Below are positions 9,831 through 20,143 of a stretch of DNA of 59,839 nucleotides, in pieces. Source of the stretch: Flavobacteriaceae bacterium UBA5544 (lineage in GTDB: Bacteria; Bacteroidota; Bacteroidia; Flavobacteriales; Flavobacteriaceae); NCBI GenBank assembly GCA_002426755.1, contig DINI01000006.1:246318-306156 (forward strand). Reading direction: 5' to 3'. Each line of letters starts with the position of its first letter. The stretch's first letter is position 1. The notes under the pieces are model-generated. The model did not search any database, was not told the origin of the DNA, and worked only from the letters and a program-made list of their open reading frames with translations. The translations under genes were made by a program, and so were the position numbers.

Positions 9831-11408
9831 ATGAAGCAACATTATATATGTTTTTCTAAATATATTCACTTGATTGGACTGTTTGTCAGCTTGTTGTTTA
9901 CAGCCTCTGTTTACTCACAAGAAAAAGATTTGACCATCAAGGCAGAAGAACTTATATACTCGAATCCTGATGAGGCCATAAAAATTGCAAAGCACATTTT
10001 AAAAAACTCCCAAGAATCAGAAACAAAAGCCCGTATCAACTTAATATTGGGGAAAAGCTATTTGGTAAAAGGTGATTATAACCAAGCTGCCCTATCAATT
10101 TTTGACAAAGCCAACCATCTTCCTGAAGTCAATCTTGCGACTCAAACTAAAGATTATCTGCTGAAAGCTGCACTTTTAAGAATCTTATACCTAGACAAAC
10201 AGTCGCAAAATTATTTGTTCATGGCTCAGGAACTCGTTTCTCAATTGCCAAAAAGTACTACCCAAGATTCCTTGCAATGCCAGGTGGTGCTTGAAGATAT
10301 TTATATGAAATTGGACCGTCGCCAAAATCAAGATGCATTAAATGCCACTGACAAAGCAAGTGTTCGGTTTAAAGAATTTTTAAAAACACACCCAATTGAA
10401 AGCAGGAATTTTTATCTATCCAAAGAAATAGCATTCAGCAATTTGTCCAAGTTTGATTCTGCATTCGTGTATATGGACAAAACGATATCACTTATAGATT
10501 CTACGCAAAACAATCTGTACGTAAAAGCCATTGTCTATAGTGAATTAGGCCATTTGAATTTACAGAAAAAAGATTTTGTTAAAAGTGAGCAGTCGTTGTT
10601 CATTGCTTTAAAGTTTGCTGAACTCATCAATAATCCCAATCTGTTGAAAGGCATCAATCGTGATATTGCCATCAATTATTTAGCAACCAATCAACAAAAC
10701 AAACACAAAGTTTATAATGATGAGTTTCTGGTATTGAACAATAATGTGGAGCTGATGGAAGAAAAATCCACCAATACTGTTTATAACCTCATCTCCGAAA
10801 TGCATGCTGATACCGTTGCTGAACAGGAAGACACTTATACCAACTACATGTATTTGTTGCTTGTAGGCACTTTGGTTATTCTCACTGTAGGGATTTTCAT
10901 TTTATTGAAAAGTGAAGGTCGCAAAAAAAGACTCAAGGAAATTATCAAATATCTGGAAATAAGCAAAAGCAATTTTACACAGACAAAACCTACTACCAAA
11001 ACACATCAAAAAAGGATTGTCATACCCGAAGAAACAGAACAGGCCATTTTAACAAAACTCAAGCGCTTTGAAAATTCACAAAAATTCTTGAACAAAGACA
11101 TGTCTTTGGCTGTATTGGCAGGTCAGTTTGAGACCAATACCAAATATCTGTCAGAAATCATCAACAAACATTACCATGACAATTTCAACACATTTATCAA
11201 TAAACTTCGGATTGATTACATCATACATACACTAAAAAGCGAGCCTAATTACATAAATTATAAAATCAGTTTCCTGGCAGAGGAAAGTGGGTATTCTTCC
11301 CATAGTAGTTTTGCAACTGTATTTAAATCTATTGTAGGAATGTCTCCCGTTACTTTTATCAATTTGATTCGGGAGGAACGTGAAGAATTAGAACAAAAAA
11401 AAGCATAA
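9831..11408 (+). CDS. TPR-containing membrane protein with C-terminal AraC-type DNA-binding domain
   Basis: A 525-residue one-component regulator. It has an N-terminal signal/anchor (to about residue 29), TPR-like helical repeats (about 35-330), one membrane helix (about 340-360, LLLVGTLVILTVGIFILL), a cytoplasmic linker and an AraC-type double helix-turn-helix (about 420-515; LAVLAGQFETNTKYLSEIIN and FLAEESGYSSHSSFATVFK). This layout is common in Flavobacteriia, where a periplasmic TPR sensor is joined across the membrane to a DNA-binding domain. It lies between two adhesin genes that share an upstream block, so it is a candidate regulator of them; that link is inference. Confidence 0.85.
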   Translation: MKQHYICFSKYIHLIGLFVSLLFTASVYSQEKDLTIKAEELIYSNPDEAIKIAKHILKNSQESETKARINLILGKSYLVKGDYNQAALSIFDKANHLPEVNLATQTKDYLLKAALLRILYLDKQSQNYLFMAQELVSQLPKSTTQDSLQCQVVLEDIYMKLDRRQNQDALNATDKASVRFKEFLKTHPIESRNFYLSKEIAFSNLSKFDSAFVYMDKTISLIDSTQNNLYVKAIVYSELGHLNLQKKDFVKSEQSLFIALKFAELINNPNLLKGINRDIAINYLATNQQNKHKVYNDEFLVLNNNVELMEEKSTNTVYNLISEMHADTVAEQEDTYTNYMYLLLVGTLVILTVGIFILLKSEGRKKRLKEIIKYLEISKSNFTQTKPTTKTHQKRIVIPEETEQAILTKLKRFENSQKFLNKDMSLAVLAGQFETNTKYLSEIINKHYHDNFNTFINKLRIDYIIHTLKSEPNYINYKISFLAEESGYSSHSSFATVFKSIVGMSPVTFINLIREEREELEQKKA

Positions 11409-11410
11409 CA

Positions 11411-12580
11411 ATGAAAACAAACCTCACATATGTTCTAGCTTTTTGCCTGTTGTCCATTTCCTTTCTTGTGCATGCAGATATAGATGATGAATTAATTGCA
11501 AGCGAACAAATAGATAGTTTAATAAAAGCAAGCACCAATCGCGTTTATGAGAATCCAGATGAATCCATTGAACTTGGGTTATCATCTTATGAAAACACAA
11601 GTTATTCCATAAAAACTAGAACTCGAGCACTTATGTTGGTGTCTCTGGCATACACATCAAAAAGGGATTACCAAAAAGCATTGGAGTATATCATTAAAGC
11701 AAGTGAACTTTCCAGTGAATTAAACGACAGCATCTTGCAAATAGAGATTCTTTTCAGAACAGGTATTCTCTATCAACAACTTAAGATTTTCGACAAATCG
11801 ATTGAATATTTAGAAAAAACCGAGCAGTCAGCATTGATATATCCAGTGCAGGATTCTGTTCGTGTATTTTTAGCGAATAGTTATTTGGTAAAAGGATTTA
11901 TATACAAGGACAATCTGAATTGTGATATTGCCTTGGAATTTTTTGACAAAGGCATTCGGGAATATGAAAAGCTAAAAGGTACACCTCCAAGTGCCAATTT
12001 GAGTATCGCTTATTACAATAAAGGAAATTGTTACACGATGCTTTCCGATTATCAGGATGCCAAGAACAGTTTTGACAAGTCGATTGCGTTCGCCCAAATG
12101 GAAAAAGCAACCAGCTTAGTTTCATTTGCCCAAAAAGGCCTGGCTGAGGTCTATACTTTGGAAGGAAACTATGAACAATCCGTTCAATTGCTGCAAACGG
12201 CCATGGAACAATCAAGCAAAGTGGGCGATTTAGTGTTGAATTCAGGTATCTATAATGGCCTTTTTGAAAATTATCTGGCGTTGCAAAAATGGGATGAGTA
12301 TCAAAAATATTACGATCTCTATTTAAAAACCCAATTGGAAATAAAAATATCAGAACGCAACTCCATTAGTGATTCGATTGTTGAAAATTCGAGAAATCAA
12401 AACCAAAAACTGGATGACATTCATAACCAATTTAAGAGCCGTCTCAAATGGATTATTCTCATCGTTATTGCCATCATTTTAAGTGTTATTTTGAGGGAGC
12501 GAAAAAACAAAAAGACCATTATAGCACTTCAAAATAAGGTCAAAACCATTCAAAACCAAAAAACAACCATAGAGGTGTAA
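11411..12580 (+). CDS. TPR-repeat membrane protein lacking a DNA-binding domain
   Basis: A 389-residue protein beginning 2 bp after the stop of the TPR-AraC gene, so the two form an operon. It has a signal peptide (about 1-22), TPR-like repeats (about 35-320) similar in style to its neighbour (NPDESIELGL matches NPDEAIKIAK), and one membrane helix (about 346-362, LKWIILIVIAIILSVIL). Only about 25 charged residues follow the helix, where the neighbour carries its AraC domain. It may be a sensor partner or decoy for the neighbour, or a truncated duplicate. The translated end shows no obvious remnant of an HTH. Confidence 0.8.
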   Translation: MKTNLTYVLAFCLLSISFLVHADIDDELIASEQIDSLIKASTNRVYENPDESIELGLSSYENTSYSIKTRTRALMLVSLAYTSKRDYQKALEYIIKASELSSELNDSILQIEILFRTGILYQQLKIFDKSIEYLEKTEQSALIYPVQDSVRVFLANSYLVKGFIYKDNLNCDIALEFFDKGIREYEKLKGTPPSANLSIAYYNKGNCYTMLSDYQDAKNSFDKSIAFAQMEKATSLVSFAQKGLAEVYTLEGNYEQSVQLLQTAMEQSSKVGDLVLNSGIYNGLFENYLALQKWDEYQKYYDLYLKTQLEIKISERNSISDSIVENSRNQNQKLDDIHNQFKSRLKWIILIVIAIILSVILRERKNKKTIIALQNKVKTIQNQKTTIEV

Positions 12581-12608
12581 TCACAATTTATTATTGTTTT
12601 AATTCACT

Positions 12609-12666
12609 GTTTTTCAATTATTTATACTGGTTTTTTAGTTTTCAAATTTCGGTAAATAGAAAAGAC
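12609..12666 (+). promoter_or_regulatory. Conserved upstream block (copy 2), probable promoter/regulator site
   Basis: Second copy of the block at 6303-6360, here 71-128 bp before the start of the 2443-aa protein gene. TAGTTTTC (12636-12643) takes the place of TAGCTTTC, and the core TTCAAATTTCGGTAAAT is unchanged. The surrounding sequence is not conserved, so this is more than shared AT richness. Confidence 0.55.
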
Positions 12667-12736
12667 ATACACTATATATATAGTATTTATCTTCCTATAT
12701 TCGATGTTATAATTTATTAACTGAAAACGCCATCAC

Positions 12737-15700
12737 ATGAGAAACAAGTTACTATTTGCTCTTGCAAAGAATCCCAGCCTTTCTTCAAGAAATATTAATG
12801 GGTTAGGTTCAAAATTACATCGCAAGAATTTCCTTTCTAAAACTTTTGTTTTTGTCGTGACCTTCATAATAATGATGCTCATTTCAAATAAAGGTTTTGC
12901 GCAGCTTAACGAAAATTTTGACAGTGGCATTCCTGCCACCTGGACAATTTTTGGAAACGGTGTAGGCTCCTCAAATTGGGGAACCACGACCGATGGATAT
13001 TTAGGTACCAATGGAACTTCAGTTAATCCAAGTGCCGATAATATCGGAGATCAAAATACAGCCAGATATTTTTTGGTAACGCCTCAGATATTGGTTCCAG
13101 AAAATGGTGAAATACATTTTTTCACAAAACAATCCAGTGAGATCAACAATGGTGCAACCTATGAAATTCGACTTTCCAATGCTGCACAACCCGATATTAA
13201 TGGGTTTAACATTCTACTTCAAACCTATACAGAAGCCAATCTTAATATTGGTTCGCAAACTGCTTATGAAGAGAAAGTCATAGAATTACCAACATCTATC
13301 CCAACTGGATTTCCTATTTATATTGCATTCGTAGCAGTCAATACACAAAATGGTGCTACTCCAACAGGTGATGAATGGTTTGTTGATAACGTCTCTGTAT
13401 TGGAAGGTTGTGTAGAAGTTGATGATGACGATGTTTCAATAGATGATATAACTGTTAATTCAGCGGAAGTCACATGGTCCCACCCAACGGCTACCAACTT
13501 TGAAATACAAGTTTTGCCAACCGGCGGCATACCTGCAGCAAGTGGTATTCCTGTAACTGGAACTAGTTATTCATTGATCAATCTCGATCCTGACACAGAA
13601 TTTGATGTTTATATTGCCGCTATTTGTGACAATAATACACAAAGCCAATTTGCAGGCCCTTATACCTTTGAAACTTTAAAATATGGCTTAAGTTGTGATT
13701 TCCCTATAGAGATTCCAGATATCTCATCAACGCCCTATATATTACAAGACAACTTGGCCAATTGGGTGAATCCTGACATTACTTATACAACCCAAGGAAG
13801 CAATTGTGTTTCTGGAGCTTCAACCACCAATTATTTACGTGGGGATAAAATATTTTTAACTTATACACCTACCCAAAGTGGTTTGGTTACCCTAACCCAA
13901 ACCACCTTTACCGGAGGAGACTCAACCAACAATTGTTATAATGCCAGAAGTTCACTTTTCGTTTACGATAGCTGTGCTGATGTGGGTGTCAGCTGTATTG
14001 CTGGTGTAGTGACCCTTAACGGCTTTCAGCCTAAAACAATTTCCAATTTATTGGTTCAGGCAGATCAAACCTACGTGATTGTGGTATCATCCGAATTATC
14101 TTCAGGAGCAGGTATTTGTTTTGAATTGGAAATTTCTAGTCCTACATGTGCACCTCCAGGTGAGATTGTTTATAATAGTTTAACCGAAGATAGTGTCGTC
14201 TTATCTTGGGATAATATTGGAGGTTTTGCAGATGCTTGGGAATATGTGGTAGTTCCAACCGGCTCTGGTGAACCAACAGGTTCAGGCATTGCAACAAATA
14301 CAAATGTTGGCAATCTTATCAATACAGGATTATCACCAGATACCACATATGATATATATGTAAGATCGGTGTGTAGTGGGTCACCAGGTGTTTGGAGTGC
14401 TCCTTCAACATTTAGAACTCAATGTTCTACTTTTAATTTACCGTACTCTACAGATTTTGCAAATGCGACCAATACGAATCCAGAACCATGCTGGACCACT
14501 TTAGATGTAAATGGAGATGATGTCACTTGGGCGTTTATCGGAGGTTATGCCACCGTACAAACACAAACATCTTTGCATAATAATTATGACATCTACGCCT
14601 CACCAAGAGTATTTTTCGACGGCACTCCAAAACGTATTCGCTACAAACACAGAAGCACGCAAGGAGCATCAACTTACACTGTGAAATTATCTACCACAGG
14701 AGTTGGGGTTGATGATTTCACAACGGTTGTCTTACCTACAACAACCATTAACAATACAACTTTTCAAGAAATAATTGTGGATCTCCCAGAAAACATATCA
14801 GGAGAAGTAAATATCGCTTGGATTGTAGAACCAAATGCAACGGAAACCGCTTTAAGGTTATCAATTGATGATGTAGTTATAGAAGACAAACCAACATGTC
14901 CAGACCCATTGAATCCATTTGTGCTGAACATCACGACAACTTCCGCATGGCTTTTTTGGACGGCTGGAGATAGTGAAACACAATGGCAAGTTGTAATCCA
15001 AGATGAAGGAACTGGTATTCCTACAGGAGATGGTGTTTTAGTTTCCAGCAATTTCCCTTACATGGCGACAGATTTGACCCCTGGTCGTAGATATGAATTT
15101 TATGTAAGAGCTTATTGCGACACGGAAGACCAAAGCGAATGGATTGGCCCAGTAGCATTCACTACACTTTGTACATCTTACGATACGCCTTTCTATGAAA
15201 GTTTTAATGATGATGATGCCGATACACAAAAGTTTTGTTGGAGTATAGTGGATGCCAATAACGATGGAACTTTATGGAACATTGATGAAACACATGCGGT
15301 ATTGCAGACGGCTCCCTTTGCTCCAGCATCAAGTTATAATGATTATTTGATTTCACCAGCCATAACCCTTGATGGCACAACTAAAGTTTTAAAATATAAA
15401 TACAGAGCCTTGTTCTCATTCTTCACTGGACCACCACGTTATGGTCTTGAAGTTTTGATGTCAACGACAAACACCAACCCTAGCAGTTTTCAGGTCATCT
15501 CTCCTTTGGAGGTGTTTACAAATACAGAATATATAGAAAAATCAATCATTCTGGAAGGTACAGGTACAGTGTATTTTGCCTTTAGAGTTCCACCAGCATT
15601 GACTGGAGGTGTATCAATTTTGAATATTGATGATGTAAGCATTACAGATGCCCCATCTTGTCCTAATCCCTCAGATTTAGTAGTGACAACAACATTGACA

Positions 15701-18700
15701 AATGGTGCGGACTTAACGTGGACTGCTGGATATCAAGAAACAGCATGGAATGTTGTAGTGCAACCTGCCGGATCGGGAATCCCTACAGGAAGTGGTGTTA
15801 ACGTAACAACCAATAGCTATTCTCCAACAGACTTAATGCCAAATACAGAATATGAATTTTACGTGATGGCAGATTGTGGTAGTGATGACAGTGATTGGGT
15901 AGGTCCAGTAACATTTAGGACACTTTGCACACCTTTTACGTCGCCTTTTGTGGAAACATTCAATACAGATTCTACTTCAGAATCTTGCTGGAGGGTTGTT
16001 AACGACAATGGAGATTTGGAAACATGGGAGCTTAATAGTGCCGCATTTCCTTATGAAGGTGACCAAGCAGCGGCTATGTTTACAGGAACCAATGGAAACA
16101 ATGAAGATTGGTTGATTTCCCCAACAATCACCATTACTGAAAATCAACGTTTACGTTATTACTACAGAGTTTTTGACAGTTTCTTTACAGAAGATTTAGA
16201 GGTGTTGCTTTCGACCAATGGAACAGGATTGGATCAATTCACAACTGTTCTCTATGATTCTGATGACGATCCGGTATTGATCAATAATGTGGAGTATAAA
16301 GTTAAAATCATAAACATCCCAGATGGAATTTCGGGTGACATTAACATCGCCTTCCACGTGCCATTTTTCCCTAGCACTGGGCCGTACAGAGGACAAACCT
16401 TGGTAATTGATAATGTAAACATAGAAGATGTTCCAGAATGTGCTGAACCAACTAATATTACATTAAACAATTTAACGGACACACAAGTACAAGTCGGTTG
16501 GGATGCTAACGGATCTGAAACTGCTTGGGAAATTTCAGTCCAGCCATCTGGCACTCCTGCTCCTGTAGGTGATACAGATCCTAGTTATTTATATAACGCA
16601 ACCACCAATCCTTTCACCGTGACTGGCTTAAACCCTTCTACAATGTATGATATTTATGTTAGGGCGGTCTGTGATGGAACAACGGAAGGTATATGGACAG
16701 GTCCAAAAGAAGTGACCTCGAAATGCAGTTTTGAAAACCTATGTCAATATACGTTTGTGCTTTATAGTGATTCAGATATATCGGCCACTTTAGATGTATC
16801 TCAAAACAATCAATTGGTACAAGAATTACCTTTTGGAGGTGAAGTTGATGGTGAAGAATTCACAGTATTTTTATGCTCTGGTGTTCAGTTCTCGTTATAC
16901 TTTAGCACTATTGGTTCTTTTGCTCCTCAATATGCAAATTATCATTTTGACATTCTTAATGATCAAGGGCAGTTGGTCTATGCAAGTCCAACGAACCTAC
17001 TTCCTAGACGCATACTGTACACAGGAACTTCTGTGTGTGGAGCAATTTCCTGTCCACAACCGACAGATTTAACCGTGAGTGCCACGTCAGTATTTTCGTG
17101 GACTCCAGGTGGTAGCGAGACACAGTGGGAAGTAGCAGTGCAACCAATTGGAAATGGTACCATTCCACAATCAGGAACTATTGTTTCAAGTAATTCATAT
17201 ACACCGACAGCTTCAGATTTCAACGACCCTTACGCTGCCACTTACGAATATTTTGTAAGAGCCATATGTGGAACAGATGACGAAAGCTATTGGTCAGGGC
17301 CTTACGAATTCGTGAGAAATGATGATGTCTCTACCGCATTAACTTTACCGATTAATTCCAACAACGTTTGTAATGAGTCTGGCACAGAAGTCTCCTTTAT
17401 CGGAGCAACAGCTTCTGCCGAAACTATGACTTGTGACGGAATTAATGGTGGTGATGTTTGGTTTGATTTTACGGCAACATCCGTTGTCCATGTCATTGAA
17501 TTAAATAGTTTTTCTGGTGATTATCGCGAAGACAATGGTTTTCCTCCATATTCAGATCTCACCATGACCTTATACAAGAATAATTCAGGTACACTGGAAG
17601 AAATTGCCTGTGGTTATGATAATGTGATTTTGGCTATGTACACTTCGGAATTGATTGTAGGTCAAAATTATAAATTGAGATTAACCTTGAACAGTCAGGA
17701 ATCAGACTCATACAGATTTAATGTATGTGTTAAAACCCCAGAAGACCTTTGTTCTTTTAATGTGGCTATCAATGGTGGTTTTGAAGAACCTGTTTTAGGA
17801 GGTTTGAGTGGTGTTAATACAATCATTGATTTGAATGTGATGCCGGGTTGGCGTTCCAATTTAGATTCTTCAAATTCTATATTTCTTTGGGAATCTTTAA
17901 ATGCCCCAGGTTTTTCACCGTATGAAGGAGGACAATTTGTTCAAGTCCTTTCAGACCAAGGAACAGTTGTAGACCCTAATGACCCGAACGTCAAAGGACT
18001 TTACAGAGATTTTGACACCTCAGAAGTCACACTATTTGAATATAGTTTCGCACATTATGCCCGATTTGATGGCAATAATATTGAATTGCTTGCAGGACCT
18101 CCTGGAGGACCATATATATTAGTAAACTCGCATTTAGGAGAGGCGGCTTGGCAAATAGTTTCTGGAACTTATGAAGTTCCGAACGGGCAAACGGATACTC
18201 GATTTATTTTTAGAGCCAATGGTAGTGATGATATTGGTAACGCTTTAGATGCCGTATCATTTGTCTCAAACAATGAAATCATCACGGCGCCATATACCGT
18301 TGACTGTACAGATGCCACAGCAACTTTGGAAGCAAACGGTGCAGGAACATGGCTCCAAAGTGATAGCAATCCTGGTGTGGTTACCTTTGATGATGCCAAC
18401 GATAGCACAACCACAGTAACAGGTTTTGCCCAGCCAGGTATATATACCTTTACATGGAAAACAAGATATTGTGAGAACACTATCGACATTACCTATAATG
18501 GAATCGCTGACATACCAACAGTGGAAACACCTGTCGAGTATTGTCTCAATGCCACCGCACAACCACTGACTGCTACGGCTTCAGGAACTTACACCTTGCT
18601 CTGGTACACCCAAGCTGTAGGTGGAACAGGAAGTACAACTGCTCCAACACCAGACACATCAGTAGCTGGCAATACGTCTTACTTTGCGGCCTATGTAGAT

Positions 18701-20068
18701 ACTTTAGGTTGCGAAGGCCCAAGAGCTGAAATTGTAGTAAATGTGAACGACGCAATCACTCCAGAGTTGACATTTAGCTACCCAACAAGTTGCGAAACAG
18801 GAACAGAAAATATTTCTCCTACATTGAGTGATGGTTTTGCTACAGGTGGTGTATTTACCTCTACCACTTTGACGGTAGATCCAACGACGGGAGAGATTGA
18901 CATCACATCTGCAGCGGCTGGCCAACATCAGGTTTTGTATACCTATGATGGAGACGCTGATAATTGCATCCTAGCTGGAACTTATACTGCAACCGTTAAC
19001 TTTACAGTGGCTGCAGCTCCAATCACAATGTTTGACTATGGTACCGAACCGTATTGTTTGTTGACAGCGAATTTGGTGACCCCTAATCTAGCATCTGGAT
19101 TTACCGCGGGCGGAGTATTCACTTCGGATACAGTGACGGTGGATGCCACAACGGGAGCAGTTGACATCACTTCAGCAACTGCAGGACCACATAACATCAC
19201 TTACAGTGTTGATGCCAATGGAACAACATGTACACTTGCTGGAACATTTACTACGACTATTGAAGTCATTGCGTTCACAACACCAATTACAGATTTCGTC
19301 TATGTGGATAATGTATATTGTGCTGATAGTGCAAATGTGGTTCCTGAATTGGCCACAGGGTTTACAACTGGAGGAACATTCAGTGCGGAATCAGGATTGT
19401 CAATTAATGCCACTACCGGTGAAATCAATATCTCTGGAAGCACTTTAGGAAATTATACCGTAACCTATCAGATCGCAGAGGATATTTCAACATGTACTGA
19501 AGGCAGCACAAGCACTTATGACATTACTATTTTGGATGCCATTGAAGTGACAATCACTGGAGATTGTGATGACAGCGATTTTGTGTTGACCGCTTCACCG
19601 GTGAACAATTCCTTTAATCCAAATGAAGTTACTTATACTTGGATGAATTCCAACGGAACTGTTGTCGGCAACGATTCGGAAGTCTTTAACGTGACTCAAT
19701 ATGCAGAGCAGAACCAGAACATCACAGTGCCGATGCAATTTACTGTAACCATAGATTATGGCAGTTGCTCTACTACGGCAGCATTTACTGTTGAAAGATT
19801 GGCATGTAAAGAAATTCCAAGAGGTATTTCTCCAGGCAACGATGGTAAAAATGATAGTCTTGACCTTACTGGTTATGGTGTTGTTGACATCAACATCTTC
19901 AACCGTTATGGCACAGAGGTTTACACCTTCAAAGGTGCCTACAGCAATCAATGGTATGGCCAATCGAATAAAGGAAATGACCTACCAGATGGTACCTATT
20001 TCTATCACATCAGGAAGCAGGACGGCAGTGAGGTAACAGGTTGGATCTATATCAACAGAGAAAAATAA
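12737..20068 (+). CDS. Giant T9SS-secreted repeat protein with fibronectin III domains and type B sorting domain
   Basis: A 2443-residue surface or secreted protein. The export signal is unusual: about 35 hydrophilic residues precede the hydrophobic core (VFVVTFIIMMLISNKGFAQ, ending near residue 56). At least six fibronectin type III-like units follow (near residues 228, 473, 719, 975, 1231 and 1435; motif ETQWEVxVQPxG ... YEFYVRAxC), alternating with adhesin/MAM-like domains that begin with short aromatic 'W..ED' type segments. Later come a carbohydrate-binding-like region (about 1675-1860) and Ig-like units. The last 85 residues (GISPGNDGKNDSLDLTGYG ... INIFNRYGTEVY) are a type B 'gliding motility-associated' sorting domain. 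Such substrates are usually encoded beside a PorP/SprF gene, as here. The role is probably adhesion or gliding. Confidence 0.88.
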   Translation: MRNKLLFALAKNPSLSSRNINGLGSKLHRKNFLSKTFVFVVTFIIMMLISNKGFAQLNENFDSGIPATWTIFGNGVGSSNWGTTTDGYLGTNGTSVNPSADNIGDQNTARYFLVTPQILVPENGEIHFFTKQSSEINNGATYEIRLSNAAQPDINGFNILLQTYTEANLNIGSQTAYEEKVIELPTSIPTGFPIYIAFVAVNTQNGATPTGDEWFVDNVSVLEGCVEVDDDDVSIDDITVNSAEVTWSHPTATNFEIQVLPTGGIPAASGIPVTGTSYSLINLDPDTEFDVYIAAICDNNTQSQFAGPYTFETLKYGLSCDFPIEIPDISSTPYILQDNLANWVNPDITYTTQGSNCVSGASTTNYLRGDKIFLTYTPTQSGLVTLTQTTFTGGDSTNNCYNARSSLFVYDSCADVGVSCIAGVVTLNGFQPKTISNLLVQADQTYVIVVSSELSSGAGICFELEISSPTCAPPGEIVYNSLTEDSVVLSWDNIGGFADAWEYVVVPTGSGEPTGSGIATNTNVGNLINTGLSPDTTYDIYVRSVCSGSPGVWSAPSTFRTQCSTFNLPYSTDFANATNTNPEPCWTTLDVNGDDVTWAFIGGYATVQTQTSLHNNYDIYASPRVFFDGTPKRIRYKHRSTQGASTYTVKLSTTGVGVDDFTTVVLPTTTINNTTFQEIIVDLPENISGEVNIAWIVEPNATETALRLSIDDVVIEDKPTCPDPLNPFVLNITTTSAWLFWTAGDSETQWQVVIQDEGTGIPTGDGVLVSSNFPYMATDLTPGRRYEFYVRAYCDTEDQSEWIGPVAFTTLCTSYDTPFYESFNDDDADTQKFCWSIVDANNDGTLWNIDETHAVLQTAPFAPASSYNDYLISPAITLDGTTKVLKYKYRALFSFFTGPPRYGLEVLMSTTNTNPSSFQVISPLEVFTNTEYIEKSIILEGTGTVYFAFRVPPALTGGVSILNIDDVSITDAPSCPNPSDLVVTTTLTNGADLTWTAGYQETAWNVVVQPAGSGIPTGSGVNVTTNSYSPTDLMPNTEYEFYVMADCGSDDSDWVGPVTFRTLCTPFTSPFVETFNTDSTSESCWRVVNDNGDLETWELNSAAFPYEGDQAAAMFTGTNGNNEDWLISPTITITENQRLRYYYRVFDSFFTEDLEVLLSTNGTGLDQFTTVLYDSDDDPVLINNVEYKVKIINIPDGISGDINIAFHVPFFPSTGPYRGQTLVIDNVNIEDVPECAEPTNITLNNLTDTQVQVGWDANGSETAWEISVQPSGTPAPVGDTDPSYLYNATTNPFTVTGLNPSTMYDIYVRAVCDGTTEGIWTGPKEVTSKCSFENLCQYTFVLYSDSDISATLDVSQNNQLVQELPFGGEVDGEEFTVFLCSGVQFSLYFSTIGSFAPQYANYHFDILNDQGQLVYASPTNLLPRRILYTGTSVCGAISCPQPTDLTVSATSVFSWTPGGSETQWEVAVQPIGNGTIPQSGTIVSSNSYTPTASDFNDPYAATYEYFVRAICGTDDESYWSGPYEFVRNDDVSTALTLPINSNNVCNESGTEVSFIGATASAETMTCDGINGGDVWFDFTATSVVHVIELNSFSGDYREDNGFPPYSDLTMTLYKNNSGTLEEIACGYDNVILAMYTSELIVGQNYKLRLTLNSQESDSYRFNVCVKTPEDLCSFNVAINGGFEEPVLGGLSGVNTIIDLNVMPGWRSNLDSSNSIFLWESLNAPGFSPYEGGQFVQVLSDQGTVVDPNDPNVKGLYRDFDTSEVTLFEYSFAHYARFDGNNIELLAGPPGGPYILVNSHLGEAAWQIVSGTYEVPNGQTDTRFIFRANGSDDIGNALDAVSFVSNNEIITAPYTVDCTDATATLEANGAGTWLQSDSNPGVVTFDDANDSTTTVTGFAQPGIYTFTWKTRYCENTIDITYNGIADIPTVETPVEYCLNATAQPLTATASGTYTLLWYTQAVGGTGSTTAPTPDTSVAGNTSYFAAYVDTLGCEGPRAEIVVNVNDAITPELTFSYPTSCETGTENISPTLSDGFATGGVFTSTTLTVDPTTGEIDITSAAAGQHQVLYTYDGDADNCILAGTYTATVNFTVAAAPITMFDYGTEPYCLLTANLVTPNLASGFTAGGVFTSDTVTVDATTGAVDITSATAGPHNITYSVDANGTTCTLAGTFTTTIEVIAFTTPITDFVYVDNVYCADSANVVPELATGFTTGGTFSAESGLSINATTGEINISGSTLGNYTVTYQIAEDISTCTEGSTSTYDITILDAIEVTITGDCDDSDFVLTASPVNNSFNPNEVTYTWMNSNGTVVGNDSEVFNVTQYAEQNQNITVPMQFTVTIDYGSCSTTAAFTVERLACKEIPRGISPGNDGKNDSLDLTGYGVVDINIFNRYGTEVYTFKGAYSNQWYGQSNKGNDLPDGTYFYHIRKQDGSEVTGWIYINREK

Positions 20069-20081
20069 TCATAAACAAAGG

Positions 20082-20117
20082 CAGTCTGCTCTTTGGCAAC
20101 ATCTTGCAGACTGTTTA
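20082..20117 (+). terminator. Possible weak terminator/attenuator
   Basis: An 8-bp perfect stem CAGTCTGC / GCAGACTG with a 16-nt loop is followed by TTTATT. The short T-run suggests partial termination between the giant protein gene and porP/sprF. Confidence 0.5.
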
Positions 20118-20143
20118 TTCACTAATAAGAAATATAACTTAAA

